From: an uncultured Eubacteriales bacterium
Lineage (GTDB): Bacteria; Bacillota; Clostridia; Oscillospirales; Oscillospiraceae
DNA: 64,000 nt
Reading direction: 5' to 3'
Assembly (NCBI GenBank): GCA_900079765.1
Contig: LT599017.1
Coordinates: 1,304,278 to 1,368,277, forward strand
A program made the translations under genes and the position numbers. A model generated the notes under the pieces. That model did no database searches, had not been told where the DNA came from, and saw only the letters and a program-made list of their open reading frames with translations. Below are positions 26,490-36,134 of this stretch, piece after piece (the first letter of the stretch is position 1; each line of letters begins with the position of its first letter).

Positions 26490-29099
26490 ATGGCGCTCGA
26501 TAGATTTGAAAAGGACATGAAGATCATTGCCAAGCTGGACGACGAGCCAAACGACGTAGAAGGGCTATCCGCCGCCGAGCTGAAGGAGCGATTTGATGAG
26601 GGCGGAGAGGCGCTGAAGGACTACATCAATGAAAAGCTCCTCCCAGCGCTGGAGACGGCGGGGGTGCTGGCAATCGTCCGCAGTGACAATCTGGCGGTGA
26701 TCAAATACCTTCGTCTGAATGCGGACAAGGTATTGGAGACCTCCGCCGACGGAGCTGCATGGGAGGCCACCGGATCATCCGGGCATTTGATCCTTGGACC
26801 GGACGGGGTCGCGCTGCCGCAGAGAAGCCGGATGCAGTTTGCCAACTGCATCGTGGAGGATAACGGAACGGTGACCATCGTTCGGGGTGTGACGGGGCCG
26901 AAAGGTGATAAGGGCGACAAAGGAGACACCGGCGCGCAGGGCCCGGTCGGTCCTGTCGGACCCACCGGGCAGGCCATCATCCCAAATGTAGACCAGACCA
27001 CGGGGCTGATGTCATTCTCAATTGGTACGCCAAGCGCAGTCCCTGCGCCGGTGTATGTGAGGGGGCCACAGGGAGCGCCGGGTGTGCAGGGACCGCAGGG
27101 CTCGGAAGGCGTACAGGGAAACCAGGGCATCCAGGGGCCACAAGGCATTCAAGGCCCTAAGGGAGACCGTGGCACACAAGGAGAAATTGGCCCCCAGGGG
27201 ATTCAGGGCATCCAGGGACCGCAGGGCATTCAAGGCCAGAAGGGAGACCGTGGCCTGGACGGACGGAGCTTTGAGATCGAGGACGTGTACCCTACCCTGT
27301 CAATGCTCCGGGCGGCAATCCCCACTGGAGCGCCAGGAGCCTATCAGGTGACCGCAAATATGGAGCTGTACATCTGGAGCGAGGCGAACCTTGACTGGCA
27401 GAGCATAGGAGCGCTGGAGGGCCCGCAGGGGCCGCAGGGTGTCCAAGGGCCGCAGGGCATTCAGGGGCCTATCGGGCCGACGGGGGAAATCGGTATAGAG
27501 GGGCCTCAGGGGCCGCAGGGCATTCAAGGAGCGCAGGGGCCACAGGGACCGAAAGGAAACCAGGGGGAACCCGGTCCGCAGGGGCCTGAGGGCGTGCAGG
27601 GGTCTAAGGGCGACAAAGGGGATAAAGGCGATCCTGCAGTAGTAAATGGGAAGAGCGGCAGCGACATCACATTGACGGCGGAAGACGTGGGGGCGGCGCC
27701 GACCGGCCACACCCACGGAAGCCTTACCAACGACGGTAAAATCGGGGCCACCGCTGATTTGCCCATCTTCACCGGGACTGGCGGCGCACTTGCTACCAAG
27801 ACAGCAGCGGAGGCACGGGCGGCGCTGGGAGTGCCGTCTACCGCAGACGTGGCAGTCAAGCGGCCCAACGTTATCAAAACCCTGCCCATCGCCACCGGGG
27901 AGACCATCGCGGCAGGGGACGTTGTGGATGTGGTAAGCGGCGCTGTGATAGGATCAAAAAGAGTCGTTGGTAATTTGTCCGTTGGGAGTACTGTTAAGCT
28001 AAATGTGGGGGGCGTACCGACAGAATTTATTGTTGCTCACCACGGCAAGCCGTCCGCTATCTACTCCAGCACTTTCACCGGGGCAACAATCCTGATGATG
28101 AAAAACTGCTATAGTCGATTGGCGTGGGCTGCATCAGATTATAACGAATACGCTGCGAGTGCCATTCACACCTATTTAAACAGCACATTTTTAGCACTGC
28201 TTGATACCGACATTAGAGCGGCAGTACAGCAGGTGAAGATACCTTACCGCCCTGGAGGTAGTACAGATAAAACGGTCAGCAGCGGGGAAAGCGGGCTATC
28301 TGCAAAAGTTTGGTTGCCGTCCGGGTACGAGCTGGGGCTAACCTCCTCAAACGACAGCAATCTCCCAGCAGATGGTGCTAAGTTTGATTACTTTTTGTCG
28401 GGCGTTGCGACGACTGCTCTGAACAAACGGGTGTCAAGCGACTACTGGTGGCTGCGCTCGCCGGTTTGTAATAGTGGGTACTCTGGATATGTGTATCGTG
28501 TGGGCACTGACGGTGCGATCGGTGGGATACAAGCATCACTGTCCAACGTGGCAATTCGCCCCTGCATTACTCTCTTGGATTCTACTGTTGTACCCATTGC
28601 TGATGCCACCACATCCCAGGCCATCGCCCTTCAGCCCGGCACAGCTGGCCAGAGCATCAACATTATCATGGACGGCGTGGCCGAGATACCCGGTATCACT
28701 GAGGGCACTACTATTACCTCTCCAGGAGTGCAGGGGTACAGCCCAATGGATGGGTGGCTTTGGGTTAAGTCGGAGTGGGGACAAAGTACAAAGGTAGCAT
28801 TTGGAACGTATACCGGGACAGGAACATACGGCGCTGGTAGTCCGAATACGCTGACGTTTAATTTTGTGCCAAGAATGCTAATTGTGAAAGCAAATATCGG
28901 GGCTGGAGGCGGTGGGTTTCCATGGTTAAATGGAAATCAGAACGGGTGGTCTTATGCAGACCTTGGTTCATCTTCTGGTAGTGGTAACTATGTGTTGCTA
29001 ACTTGGAGCGGGAACACGGTCTCATGGTACAACGGTCAATCTGTGGGTGCGCAACTTAATGGTTCGGCAATTGTGTATTCATACATTGCTATAGGTTAG
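26490..29099 (+). CDS. Collagen-like tail fibre
   Basis: 869 residues. Residues about 130-385 are mainly Gly-X-Y triplets ([19 protein letters not shown]), interrupted near 260-310. Residues about 500-710 include [20 protein letters not shown] and AIRPCITL, the C-type-lectin-like DUF6273 pattern. The tip ([15 protein letters not shown] to [10 protein letters not shown]) is typical of fibre ends. Likely the host-binding fibre; the WWLRSP domain may bind the receptor. Confidence 0.8.
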   Translation: MALDRFEKDMKIIAKLDDEPNDVEGLSAAELKERFDEGGEALKDYINEKLLPALETAGVLAIVRSDNLAVIKYLRLNADKVLETSADGAAWEATGSSGHLILGPDGVALPQRSRMQFANCIVEDNGTVTIVRGVTGPKGDKGDKGDTGAQGPVGPVGPTGQAIIPNVDQTTGLMSFSIGTPSAVPAPVYVRGPQGAPGVQGPQGSEGVQGNQGIQGPQGIQGPKGDRGTQGEIGPQGIQGIQGPQGIQGQKGDRGLDGRSFEIEDVYPTLSMLRAAIPTGAPGAYQVTANMELYIWSEANLDWQSIGALEGPQGPQGVQGPQGIQGPIGPTGEIGIEGPQGPQGIQGAQGPQGPKGNQGEPGPQGPEGVQGSKGDKGDKGDPAVVNGKSGSDITLTAEDVGAAPTGHTHGSLTNDGKIGATADLPIFTGTGGALATKTAAEARAALGVPSTADVAVKRPNVIKTLPIATGETIAAGDVVDVVSGAVIGSKRVVGNLSVGSTVKLNVGGVPTEFIVAHHGKPSAIYSSTFTGATILMMKNCYSRLAWAASDYNEYAASAIHTYLNSTFLALLDTDIRAAVQQVKIPYRPGGSTDKTVSSGESGLSAKVWLPSGYELGLTSSNDSNLPADGAKFDYFLSGVATTALNKRVSSDYWWLRSPVCNSGYSGYVYRVGTDGAIGGIQASLSNVAIRPCITLLDSTVVPIADATTSQAIALQPGTAGQSINIIMDGVAEIPGITEGTTITSPGVQGYSPMDGWLWVKSEWGQSTKVAFGTYTGTGTYGAGSPNTLTFNFVPRMLIVKANIGAGGGGFPWLNGNQNGWSYADLGSSSGSGNYVLLTWSGNTVSWYNGQSVGAQLNGSAIVYSYIAIG

Positions 29100-29109
29100 G
29101 AGGGCTAAT

Positions 29110-29415
29110 ATGATTATCAAAATTACGCCGAACGAAAACGGCTCTCACGCTAACCAGAGCACCACACCCCAGATCATCCCGGATGGGTGGATTGAGGTGC
29201 CCGCGCATCTGGAGGCCGACTTTATCGCATCGGGTGCGTTATGTGACCTCACCATCGAGGGCGGCGCGCTAGTGGGCATCACGCCCCTGCCTATCCCTGA
29301 TCCAGAGCCAGAAGACCCATCCATGACCGTGCAGGAGGCCACGCTGGACATGCTGGCCGATATTGATTATAGGCTAGGCATTTTAGAACTGGCCGGAGAG
29401 GAGGTAACCGTATGA
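29110..29415 (+). CDS. Small phage protein downstream of the fibre
   Basis: 101 residues, start with AGGAGG ahead. Contains GWIEVPAHLEADFIASGALC and an acidic proline stretch (PIPDPEPEDPSM). Overlaps the next gene by 4 bases. Possible fibre chaperone or tail accessory; function unknown. Confidence 0.6.
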   Translation: MIIKITPNENGSHANQSTTPQIIPDGWIEVPAHLEADFIASGALCDLTIEGGALVGITPLPIPDPEPEDPSMTVQEATLDMLADIDYRLGILELAGEEVTV

Positions 29416-29579
29416 GCACTTACATTGTATATAAGACCCTGATTGCCACGTACCAGCGGCTTGGGCGTGACGTGTCCACACTTGGCCTAAAAGTTGATCT
29501 GGCTTATGCCCTGGGGCGACTAAGCGATGAGAAGTACACGGAGCTGGTGGCAAGTATCACGCCGGAGGTGGTGGCATGA
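29412..29579 (+). CDS. XkdX-sized small tail-region protein
   Basis: 55 residues (MSTYIVYKTLIATYQRLGRD to TPEVVA), overlapping genes on both sides by 4 bases. Helical. Comparable in size and place to small XkdX-like proteins next to lysis genes; the name is by analogy. Confidence 0.55.
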   Translation: MSTYIVYKTLIATYQRLGRDVSTLGLKVDLAYALGRLSDEKYTELVASITPEVVA

Positions 29580-30897
29580 GTAAGTACATAAACACCATCT
29601 CCCTTCCCAGTATCGAGCGCATGGCAATCGTGCTTGGAAATGGGCGGTTAGCAAGACAGGTAAGAAAGGACGAGGGCTGCGACCTCACAATTAACCTCGG
29701 ATTTTTCGAGGGGAGCAAGCCCATGGGGCATCTCAAAATCGACGGTAAGGTGCTGTCAAAGCCGGACTGGGGGTGGGGTACGCCTGGGACAACGGGGATA
29801 TCAAGATGGAGGCCCTGCTGTCGCCAAAGGCAAACTACATCAGCGGGACTGAGCTTTTGACCCCCATGGTTGGGCTGGGAGACGACATCCTATATGACCG
29901 CAAGCAGCTCGGCGGAGCACGGGGACGAACGGCCCTGGCGCTGGGCAGTGGAAATCTCATCATCTACTGCGCAAACGACGGCAAGGACGGCGTTACCGTG
30001 GAGGGGCTACAGACCGAGCTTTACGAGCTGGGCGCGGAGACGGCCATTGGTGCAGACGGCGGCGGGTCCTCGCAAGGGTCCGGGGATAGCTGGGATGTGC
30101 GCTCCTCGGATGTGCCGGAGAGGCCGGTACACAATTACCTCTGCATCTGGCTCAAAAAAGAAAGTAAGGAGGACAAGCCTGTGAGTAAAACAGTATGTTT
30201 AGACCCTGGGCACGGGCCCGGGTGCGTCAACGGCTCCCCGGATGGGAGCTACAAGGAGTACGAGTTCGCATGGGATATGAGCCAGCGGGTGAAGACCCAT
30301 CTGGAGCGCTGCGGCGTGAAGGTGGTCATGACCAAGGACGAAAAGGGATACCCAAGCCTGACGGAGCGGGCCAAAATCAGCGACGGCGCCGCGGCTGATC
30401 TGCTGGTTAGCTTACATACCAACGCCGACGGTAGCGCAGGTTGGGGCCCGGCCTCGGGGCTGATGATCTATACTTCCGCAGGGCCGGACAGCGCCGCCAG
30501 AAATGTAGCTGCACGCGCTGTTATCGCGCAGATGCAAGTGGCGGGCGTGACAGTGCGCAAGGATGCAATCATTCATGAACTTGCGTATGCAATCGTGAGG
30601 CTACCAAAGGCACCCTCCGTGCTGATCGAGCATGGGTTCCACACCAACAAGGAGGACGTGGCGCGCCTGAAGACCACCGAGTACCGGGCCAAGCTGGCCG
30701 AGGCCACGGCAAAGGGCGCTTGCGATTTCCTGGGTGTTGCCTGGGCAGACGAGCAGCGAAACCCAATGACACCGGGCCCTTGGTATGAAGAGGACCGGAA
30801 GTGGGCCAAAGATCAGGGTATCAGCGATGGCACTCGTCCCGATGGACCGGTGACTCGCGCCGAAGTTTGGGCCATGCTCCGGCGGCTGAATGAATAA
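29576..30897 (+). CDS. Phosphodiester glycosidase-amidase fusion with a frameshift
   Basis: The first frame (MSKYINTISLPSIERMAIV, NLGFFEGSKPMGHL) is lost near 29770, in GACTGGGGGTGGGGT. Restoring one G gives DWGVGYAWDNG and continues in the second frame (from 29773) through ALGSGNLIIYCANDG and AIGADGGGSS, an NAGPA-type phosphodiester glycosidase pattern, and on without a stop into the amidase. So the glycosidase part is broken by one base in a G run: sequencing error, mutation or programmed shift. The amidase has its own internal start (30181). Confidence 0.65.
30181..30897 (+). CDS. N-acetylmuramoyl-L-alanine amidase (endolysin)
   Basis: 238 residues from GTG at 30181, which has AAGGAGG 8 bases ahead. 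Amidase_3 zinc ligands are visible: DPGHG (His), YKEYEFAWDM (Glu), VSLHTNADG (His), plus catalytic Glu in VLIEHGFHTN. The tail WAKDQGISDGTRPDGPVTRA resembles one SLH-type motif. Would cut the stem peptide from peptidoglycan at lysis. In frame with the upstream glycosidase, so a longer fused form is possible if the frameshift is bypassed. Confidence 0.85.
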   Translation: MSKTVCLDPGHGPGCVNGSPDGSYKEYEFAWDMSQRVKTHLERCGVKVVMTKDEKGYPSLTERAKISDGAAADLLVSLHTNADGSAGWGPASGLMIYTSAGPDSAARNVAARAVIAQMQVAGVTVRKDAIIHELAYAIVRLPKAPSVLIEHGFHTNKEDVARLKTTEYRAKLAEATAKGACDFLGVAWADEQRNPMTPGPWYEEDRKWAKDQGISDGTRPDGPVTRAEVWAMLRRLNE

Positions 30898-30911
30898 CGG
30901 AGGCAAATGAA

Positions 30912-31385
30912 ATGGAACACATAAATGGGTTCAAGGCGGCGGTAGCCGCGATGATTGCGGCGCTCACGGCTCTGTGGGGCTGGTTCGGGTGGTTCGTGCT
31001 CATCCTGGCGCTGTGCATGGCGCTGGACTACATGACCGGGACCGCGGTGGCGAAGAAATTAGGGGTTTGGAGTTCCAAGGTAGCAAGGGAAGGGCTATGG
31101 CACAAGTTGGCGATTGTTGTGGCTGTTATTGTGGCTGGGATCCTCGATCTGGTGGTTGGAATGATCGTCAACAACATCCCGTCCATCAACCTGCCGTTTG
31201 CTTACACGGTCCTCTTCGCGCCGCTGGTGGTGGCGTGGTACATCATTACGGAGCTCGGCAGCATCCTAGAGAACTCCGGCAAGCTGGGCGGTCCGCAGCC
31301 CGAGTGGTTTAAGAGAGCGATTGCGGCGCTTAAGTCGGATGTCGATAAGGCGGGGGACAAGCTGGGCGCAGAGCGGGAAAAATAA
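30912..31385 (+). CDS. Phage holin (holin_4 / toxin-secretion type)
   Basis: 157 residues with three to four hydrophobic segments (GWFGWFVLILALCMALDY, LAIVVAVIVAGILDLVVGMI, FAYTVLFAPLVVAWYII) and a charged tail. The LDYMTGTAVAKKLGVWSSK motif is typical of the family. Sits right after the amidase, forming the lysis pair. Confidence 0.88.
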   Translation: MEHINGFKAAVAAMIAALTALWGWFGWFVLILALCMALDYMTGTAVAKKLGVWSSKVAREGLWHKLAIVVAVIVAGILDLVVGMIVNNIPSINLPFAYTVLFAPLVVAWYIITELGSILENSGKLGGPQPEWFKRAIAALKSDVDKAGDKLGAEREK

Positions 31386-31390
31386 CAACA

Positions 31391-31424
31391 AAGGGGCGCT
31401 GGCCGGGAATGGTCCGGCGCCCCA
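31391..31424 (+). terminator. Hairpin after the lysis genes
   Basis: GGGGCGCTGGCC, loop GGGAAT, GGTCCGGCGCCCC with one mismatch, followed by ATTATG. No long T run, so attenuation or processing rather than a strong stop. Confidence 0.55.
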
Positions 31425-31445
31425 TTATGATAAGGAGGAACTTTT

Positions 31446-32816
31446 ATGGCTGATGTTACGATTGGTGGCGGCAGCGGCAGCAATAAAGCGGTACAGGACT
31501 TGGAGAGGCAAAAACAGCAAAATTCATCGGCATGGCACTCCGCAGCGACACAGGAGGAGAAGGATAGGCTACATCAGGCAAACGTTGGCTTGCAAAAGCA
31601 GATTGATGCCGCTCAAGGAAGTTCGTCTTCTTTCAATTCTGGAACTGGCACTTGGACAACGACGCCTGCGGCTACAAACACACCAACGACGCAGGGCCAG
31701 ACCTCTGGCGGTGTTCCCAGCGGATACCAGGGCTCAGCAACCGGGGTACAGGGAAACACCAGCAACCAGCAGGCGGATATAGACAAAATGAACAGGAACT
31801 CCATTGCCTATTATGAGACGACGGATCCGGCAGAGCAGCAGAGATTGCACGAGGAAAATGAGACGCTGGCGGCAAAACTCGGCAGCGCTGTAGTCTTTGA
31901 CTCTGGCACCGGTAAATGGAGTGGACGCGCGGACCAACCGCAGAGCGGCGGGGACGACTATTCCAGCTACATAGAAGACATGAACAAAGCCCAGCTGGCG
32001 GCGGCGCTTGCGGCGCTGCGGAATGCATATGAGAAAAACGTGCTGGGGCTTGACCGGGCCCAGGCGGCAATAGCGCCCGAATATCAGAGCGCCCGGAACG
32101 AGGCCGCGGGGCAGAGTGAGCTACAAAAACGCAACTTTGCGGAGTACGCCGCCGCCAATGGCCTAAACTCTGGAGCGGGCGGACAGGCCCAGCTTGCCTT
32201 CACCAACACTCTGCAAGGAAATCTGAGCAACATTGCCGCCAAGGAGGCATCCACCATGGCTGACCTTGAACTCCAGAGGAGCCAGATGGAGAGTGACTAT
32301 GAGAACGCTATTGCCCAGGCCGAGGCGCAGGGGAATTTTGAACTGGCCCAGCAGCTCTATCAGGAGAAGGTGCGCCAGGATGAGAACATGCGGCAGCAGA
32401 TGCAGTGGCAGGCACAGATGGACCTTCAAAACCAGCAGTTCCAGTTCACCAAGGATCAGGCGGCTATCGGAAACGACCAGTGGAGCAAGCAGTATGACAC
32501 CAGCAATCAGCAGTACAATCAGGAGCAGGCATGGCAACTGGCGCTGTATTATGCACAGAACAGTGGGGACTATTCGTTGTTCAAGGCGCTAGGGTTAGAC
32601 GATGCGCAGATCCAGGCTATGAAAGACTATAATACATCCTTATTGTCGCAGGCAAACAAGAGCACTCCGAGTGGAACCACCGGCATAACGACAAAGCCTA
32701 CCCTAACGTGGGCCCAGGTTGAGAGCAGCATAAACCAAGGCCTCATCACTCCAGCAGTAAAATCCGCATTCGAATACTATCAGGGTGTGCCATTCGATGA
32801 ATATTTCAAAGAATAA
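31446..32816 (+). CDS. Gln-rich ejection-type virion protein
   Basis: 456 residues. N-terminal part is Ser/Thr/Gly-rich (SSSFNSGTGTWTTTPAAT), the middle is helical and Gln-rich (QQMQWQAQMDLQNQQFQFTK), the end is LTWAQVESSINQGLITPAVK. Place after holin, helical Gln-rich build and lack of signal peptide fit an internal/ejection protein. After the TAA at 32814 the same frame stays coding-like for 62 more codons with one further TAA at 32907 and a final TAA at 33000, so the natural protein may once have been longer. Confidence 0.65.
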   Translation: MADVTIGGGSGSNKAVQDLERQKQQNSSAWHSAATQEEKDRLHQANVGLQKQIDAAQGSSSSFNSGTGTWTTTPAATNTPTTQGQTSGGVPSGYQGSATGVQGNTSNQQADIDKMNRNSIAYYETTDPAEQQRLHEENETLAAKLGSAVVFDSGTGKWSGRADQPQSGGDDYSSYIEDMNKAQLAAALAALRNAYEKNVLGLDRAQAAIAPEYQSARNEAAGQSELQKRNFAEYAAANGLNSGAGGQAQLAFTNTLQGNLSNIAAKEASTMADLELQRSQMESDYENAIAQAEAQGNFELAQQLYQEKVRQDENMRQQMQWQAQMDLQNQQFQFTKDQAAIGNDQWSKQYDTSNQQYNQEQAWQLALYYAQNSGDYSLFKALGLDDAQIQAMKDYNTSLLSQANKSTPSGTTGITTKPTLTWAQVESSINQGLITPAVKSAFEYYQGVPFDEYFKE

Positions 32817-33014
32817 GGTCAGGCAATCATCAGCTACGAGCAACTTGGTACGGCGGCTAAGAACATGGCGAATAGTCTTTCCAGAAGCTATAGTTCTGCC
32901 TCGGCCTAAGGGCAAATTATATATGAGGCGCTTACCAAGGGAACAATTACGGAGCCAGAGGCACAATTCTTACTTAACAAAATTGGAGTGCCGAACGGAT
33001 AAGGAGTGGTCGGG

Positions 33015-34185
33015 ATGACAGTAGAAGAGCGGGTCGCCGCATTAAAGGGGCAGAGTGTACTAAAAACATTATCTCAGCCGACGAGCGTGGCCGGGCGCGT
33101 CGCCGCTCTGAAACAGCAAGAGCAAAGCGCTCCCGTGACGCCCGTCACGGTCACACCAACGGCCGCACCCGTCGCCGCTAAGGCCGAAACGCCGAAATTT
33201 ACCCTGCCTGAGCCAACCTACAAGGCGGCGCGCTCCTCTATGGGAGACAGCGCCGCCGCTGGGGGCGTTACAACGCCCACTACAGCGTTTTCGGCGCTGA
33301 CCAGTACAAGTCCAAGTCTATTACCAAGCGTCAAAATGGACCAGGCGGTCGAGCAGAAACAGTTGAGAGACAGCGCGAAAGAGATTGCCCGGCTGCTCTC
33401 TTACGACGTGGACGCGGCGGAAAAGGAGATCGAGGCGCTGCGCATGAATATGACGTCGGCGAAGATGCAAAACAGGGGGACCGCCGGGAGCGGGACCCAC
33501 GGCACCTTCCAGGCCGGCACACAGCGCATTGATACGACCGACACCCAGAACCGGATAGACGAACTGCAGCGGGACGTTGCAAAGGCGAAGACCGCGCAGG
33601 CACAGGCGCGCTACAGCGCCCTTCCGAATGCAAGCGACTTTTCAAGCTACGCCGGAAAGGGGGCCGCAATCAAGAACCCCAGCGTTCAGGAGGCGGAGCG
33701 TGCAGGAGAGTTTAGAGCCTGTCTTCCGCAACCTTGCCTTTGATGAGAATAATGAGTTTAAATTGGTCACGGAAGATGCACTGTATTCTGCGCTGCTGGG
33801 GGCACTGACCGCCGGCCTGACGGAGGCTGGAGGCGTAATACAAACTGAAACAGCTCCAGGCCGTGCAAATGCCGGAATTGATGGTGCCTATGACGCAATG
33901 AAAAGGTACGGGCCATTTTCTTCAGAGGCCACAAATGCGGCGCAGAAAGCAAACCGTACGCTAGGGCTCCCCACATGGGCGGGGACTTCCGGGACCCGCG
34001 CCACAACGCTACCAACTGTGGCAGATGTCGGCGTGAGCATGGTGCCGGATGCTAATGTCGATAATAAAACCGCCTCCACGGGGGAGGCGGCACAGGTGAA
34101 TCCGGGCGTAAGAACGAAGATGGGGGACGTAGTCGGAGATATTCCGCCTTCGGAGTACGCGGCCCCGTATAGCCTTACCGGATGA
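33015..34185 (+). pseudogene. Broken ejection-type protein gene
   Basis: Starts at ATG 33015 with AAGGAG 8 bases ahead. First frame: TVEERVAALKGQSVLKTL repeated as VAGRVAALKQQ, a Pro/Ala stretch, then a helical part to EAERAGE near 33705. There it shifts by one to SLEPVFRNLAFDENNEFKL and continues in the second frame (VTEDALYSALLGALTAGLTE) to 34185. The hydrophobic Ala/Gly segment resembles those of toxins 1 and 2. The toxin part continues in a separate ORF from 34190. Confidence 0.65.
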
Positions 34186-34189
34186 GGGC

Positions 34190-35368
34190 GTGAGGGGAGC
34201 GGATGGAACCATTATCGCGGAGAAAAAAGTTCCGTCCACAAACGGTGTCAAGGGGAGGGATGCCCAGAAGGCAGAGCTGCTGCCGATTCGGAAGGTGGAG
34301 CTGCTGCCGGTGTGGGGAACGCAGGGCGGAACGACGGCTGACCTCTCCGGGGAAATAGGAGCACCTAGCTTTGTCCCGCTGCCGATCTTTGACCGCCGAT
34401 TGGGAGCGAGGAGCACCCCGGCTCTGCCGGCATGGGGAGCGCAGGGCGGAACGACGGCTGACCTCTCCGGGGAAATAGGAGCATCTAACTTTGTCCCGCT
34501 GCCGATCTTTGACGGCAGATTGGGAGCGAGAAGCACCCCGGCTCTGCCGGCATGGGGAGCGCAGGGCGGAAGGACAGCCGACCCCTCCGGGGAAATAGGA
34601 GCACCTAGCTTTGTCCCACTGCCGATCTTTGACAGCCGATTGGGAGCGAGGAGCACCCCGGCTCTGCCTGCATGGGGCGCACAGGACGGCAAAACAGTTG
34701 ATAATCCGGGAGAAAATGGTATAATTCTTGTTGGCAAAGACACTGAGGGCGCGGAGGACTTCAATAGATTGTTGAAACAATCAACTTGTTCCTCTGATGA
34801 TTTTTATAAATATCTTAATAAAATAAACAGCGACTATGCAGATACCTATGCTAAAACAGGAAAATGGCCTTCTGATGTTCAGATACCGAAAAGCCCAGAT
34901 GCCTTAAAGGCAGATGGGACCATCAATTGGGACGAAGTGCCAAATGGAGGCTATGTACTTGACGGCAAAGGGGATGCAATTAAAGATCAATATGTCCCCG
35001 GCATCGGAGAAACAATTGACAGGCATGGGCCTAACAATGGTCGTTTTACTTCGCCTGTAAGAAATAACAAACCCTATAGTTATGCTCAGCGTTCTCTTCC
35101 ATATATGGAGAACCCTTCTCAATACCATCGCTATAAAGTAACTGGCGATTTAAATAATATTGAGCAGTATTTCATCCAATCAACGGATGCGAACTTGAAG
35201 CAGAGGATATCGGCTTATATGAAAAAATTTAGGTTAAGCTTTAGCGATTTGGAAACTTATCGAGGGAGAATCGCCAGCGGGTTTGGCGAAATTGGCGGCG
35301 GAGAACAGTATGAATTGCCATTACCGGTGAACATGCTTGAAGGTCTTGGCTTGCTAAAAGAATTTTAA
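34190..35368 (+). CDS. Toxin ORF with TNT-type NAD glycohydrolase domain
   Basis: 392 residues, opening at GTG 34190 without a convincing ribosome site. Residues 30-170 hold a 40-residue tandem repeat (LPAWGAQGGTTADLSGEIGA). A linker follows (DNPGENGIILVGKDTEGAED). From about 245 comes a TNT-like domain: GGYVLDGKGDAIKDQYVPG, DRHGPNNGRFTSP, AQRSLPY, YHRYKV, and FGEIGGGEQYELPLPVNML near the end. TNT toxins hydrolyse NAD+. The GGGEQYELP region with its Gln is intact. Probably the lost C-terminus of the gene at 33015. Confidence 0.75.
   Translation: MRGADGTIIAEKKVPSTNGVKGRDAQKAELLPIRKVELLPVWGTQGGTTADLSGEIGAPSFVPLPIFDRRLGARSTPALPAWGAQGGTTADLSGEIGASNFVPLPIFDGRLGARSTPALPAWGAQGGRTADPSGEIGAPSFVPLPIFDSRLGARSTPALPAWGAQDGKTVDNPGENGIILVGKDTEGAEDFNRLLKQSTCSSDDFYKYLNKINSDYADTYAKTGKWPSDVQIPKSPDALKADGTINWDEVPNGGYVLDGKGDAIKDQYVPGIGETIDRHGPNNGRFTSPVRNNKPYSYAQRSLPYMENPSQYHRYKVTGDLNNIEQYFIQSTDANLKQRISAYMKKFRLSFSDLETYRGRIASGFGEIGGGEQYELPLPVNMLEGLGLLKEF
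34317..34690 (+). repeat. 120-base tandem repeat in the toxin ORF
   Basis: Three nearly identical 120-base units, each coding for WGAQGG-TADLSGEIGA and PLPIFD-RLGARSTPALPA. A further copy lies at about 36135-36280. The identity at DNA level suggests recent duplication or gene conversion. Confidence 0.8.
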
Positions 35369-35382
35369 ATTAGGAGGACACT

Positions 35383-35631
35383 ATGACTGAAAGAGAAGCA
35401 ATTCAGATAATAAAAGACGAGGACTTAAAAAACTACAACTGGTTTGATAATCATGAGGTGCAGCCAAACGAAGTGGAAATCACAAAACGAGAAAATGTTT
35501 GGATTGTGGCTACAGCGGATGAAAGAAAAACTCGGATATCAACAATCTCGTATAAATCTGAAAGCGAGGCTCTTAATGATTTTATTGAAAGATTAAGAGC
35601 AGATAAGGTACTTAATCAATACTATAAATGA
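35383..35631 (+). CDS. Immunity-like protein for the TNT toxin (Imm59-like)
   Basis: 82 residues with AGGAGG ahead of the start, 14 bases after the toxin. REAIQIIKDEDLKNYNWFDN, VWIVATADER and SESEALNDFIERLRADKVL recall the small Imm59-type proteins paired with toxins in Firmicutes. The family name is a pattern match from memory; the immunity role follows from place. Confidence 0.65.
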   Translation: MTEREAIQIIKDEDLKNYNWFDNHEVQPNEVEITKRENVWIVATADERKTRISTISYKSESEALNDFIERLRADKVLNQYYK

Positions 35632-35696
35632 TTCTCAATAATAGGAGCCCCATAGGTAGCATGAGTGGAGAATCGTTCGTGGTTAAGTAAAGAAAC

Positions 35697-35873
35697 TACC
35701 CTGAATCCTTGGTGTGACTCGTTTCTTTGAAAATCCAGCATAACATTTCATGTTGCCGCACAAAAAGTTATGTCATTCCGCAAGCTCCGATCGGCTTTGC
35801 CGGTCGGCGTTTATCGGCTTTGTGCCGCGAAAGCGGCATAAAGCCTTAACCTGCATGATTTCAACCCTATGGT
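35697..35873 (+). repeat. Repeat A, copy 2
   Basis: Second copy of 1155-1330 with AAAAAGTTATGTCATTCCGC, GGCTTTGCCGGTCGGCGTTT and TGCCGCGAAAGCGGCA. Lies right after the TNT unit. Confidence 0.6.
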
Positions 35874-35916
35874 TTCCAGCAGTACGTAGGGAGAATTCTA
35901 TATTTAAGCATATAAA

Positions 35917-35945
35917 TGCCCCGGTGGTAACACCGGGGCATTGCT
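35917..35945. repeat. Hairpin repeat C, copy 1
   Basis: ATGCCCCGGTGGTAACACCGGGGCAT, a compact inverted repeat. A relative lies at 37912-37950. In both places GGGGCATTG is followed by a GAATG sequence and CCTTTGT. Confidence 0.55.
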
Positions 35946-36134
35946 TTAGGATGAATGGGCCGTCCCTTTGTCTTGTGGCAAACCGCATTGCCATCCCGGG
36001 TGGCATCGCCACAATGCCCGGGCTGATGGGCAGAAAAAACCGCCTCCAGGGGGAGGCGGGGGAGTATCGGGTGAATAGAACACGCAATCCGAATATCCGA
36101 CGTGCAGCCCATGGCCTGGAAGGTGGAGTTACTT

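Noticed and set aside
27900-28600. Diversity-generating retroelement acting on the fibre
   Set aside because: No reverse transcriptase or template repeat is visible in the window; only the lectin-like fold is suggestive.
32814-33002. Alternative genetic code with TAA read as Gln
   Set aside because: TAA ends many neighbouring genes in a normal way (for example 5307, 21604-region small genes, 31385), so recoding is not general.
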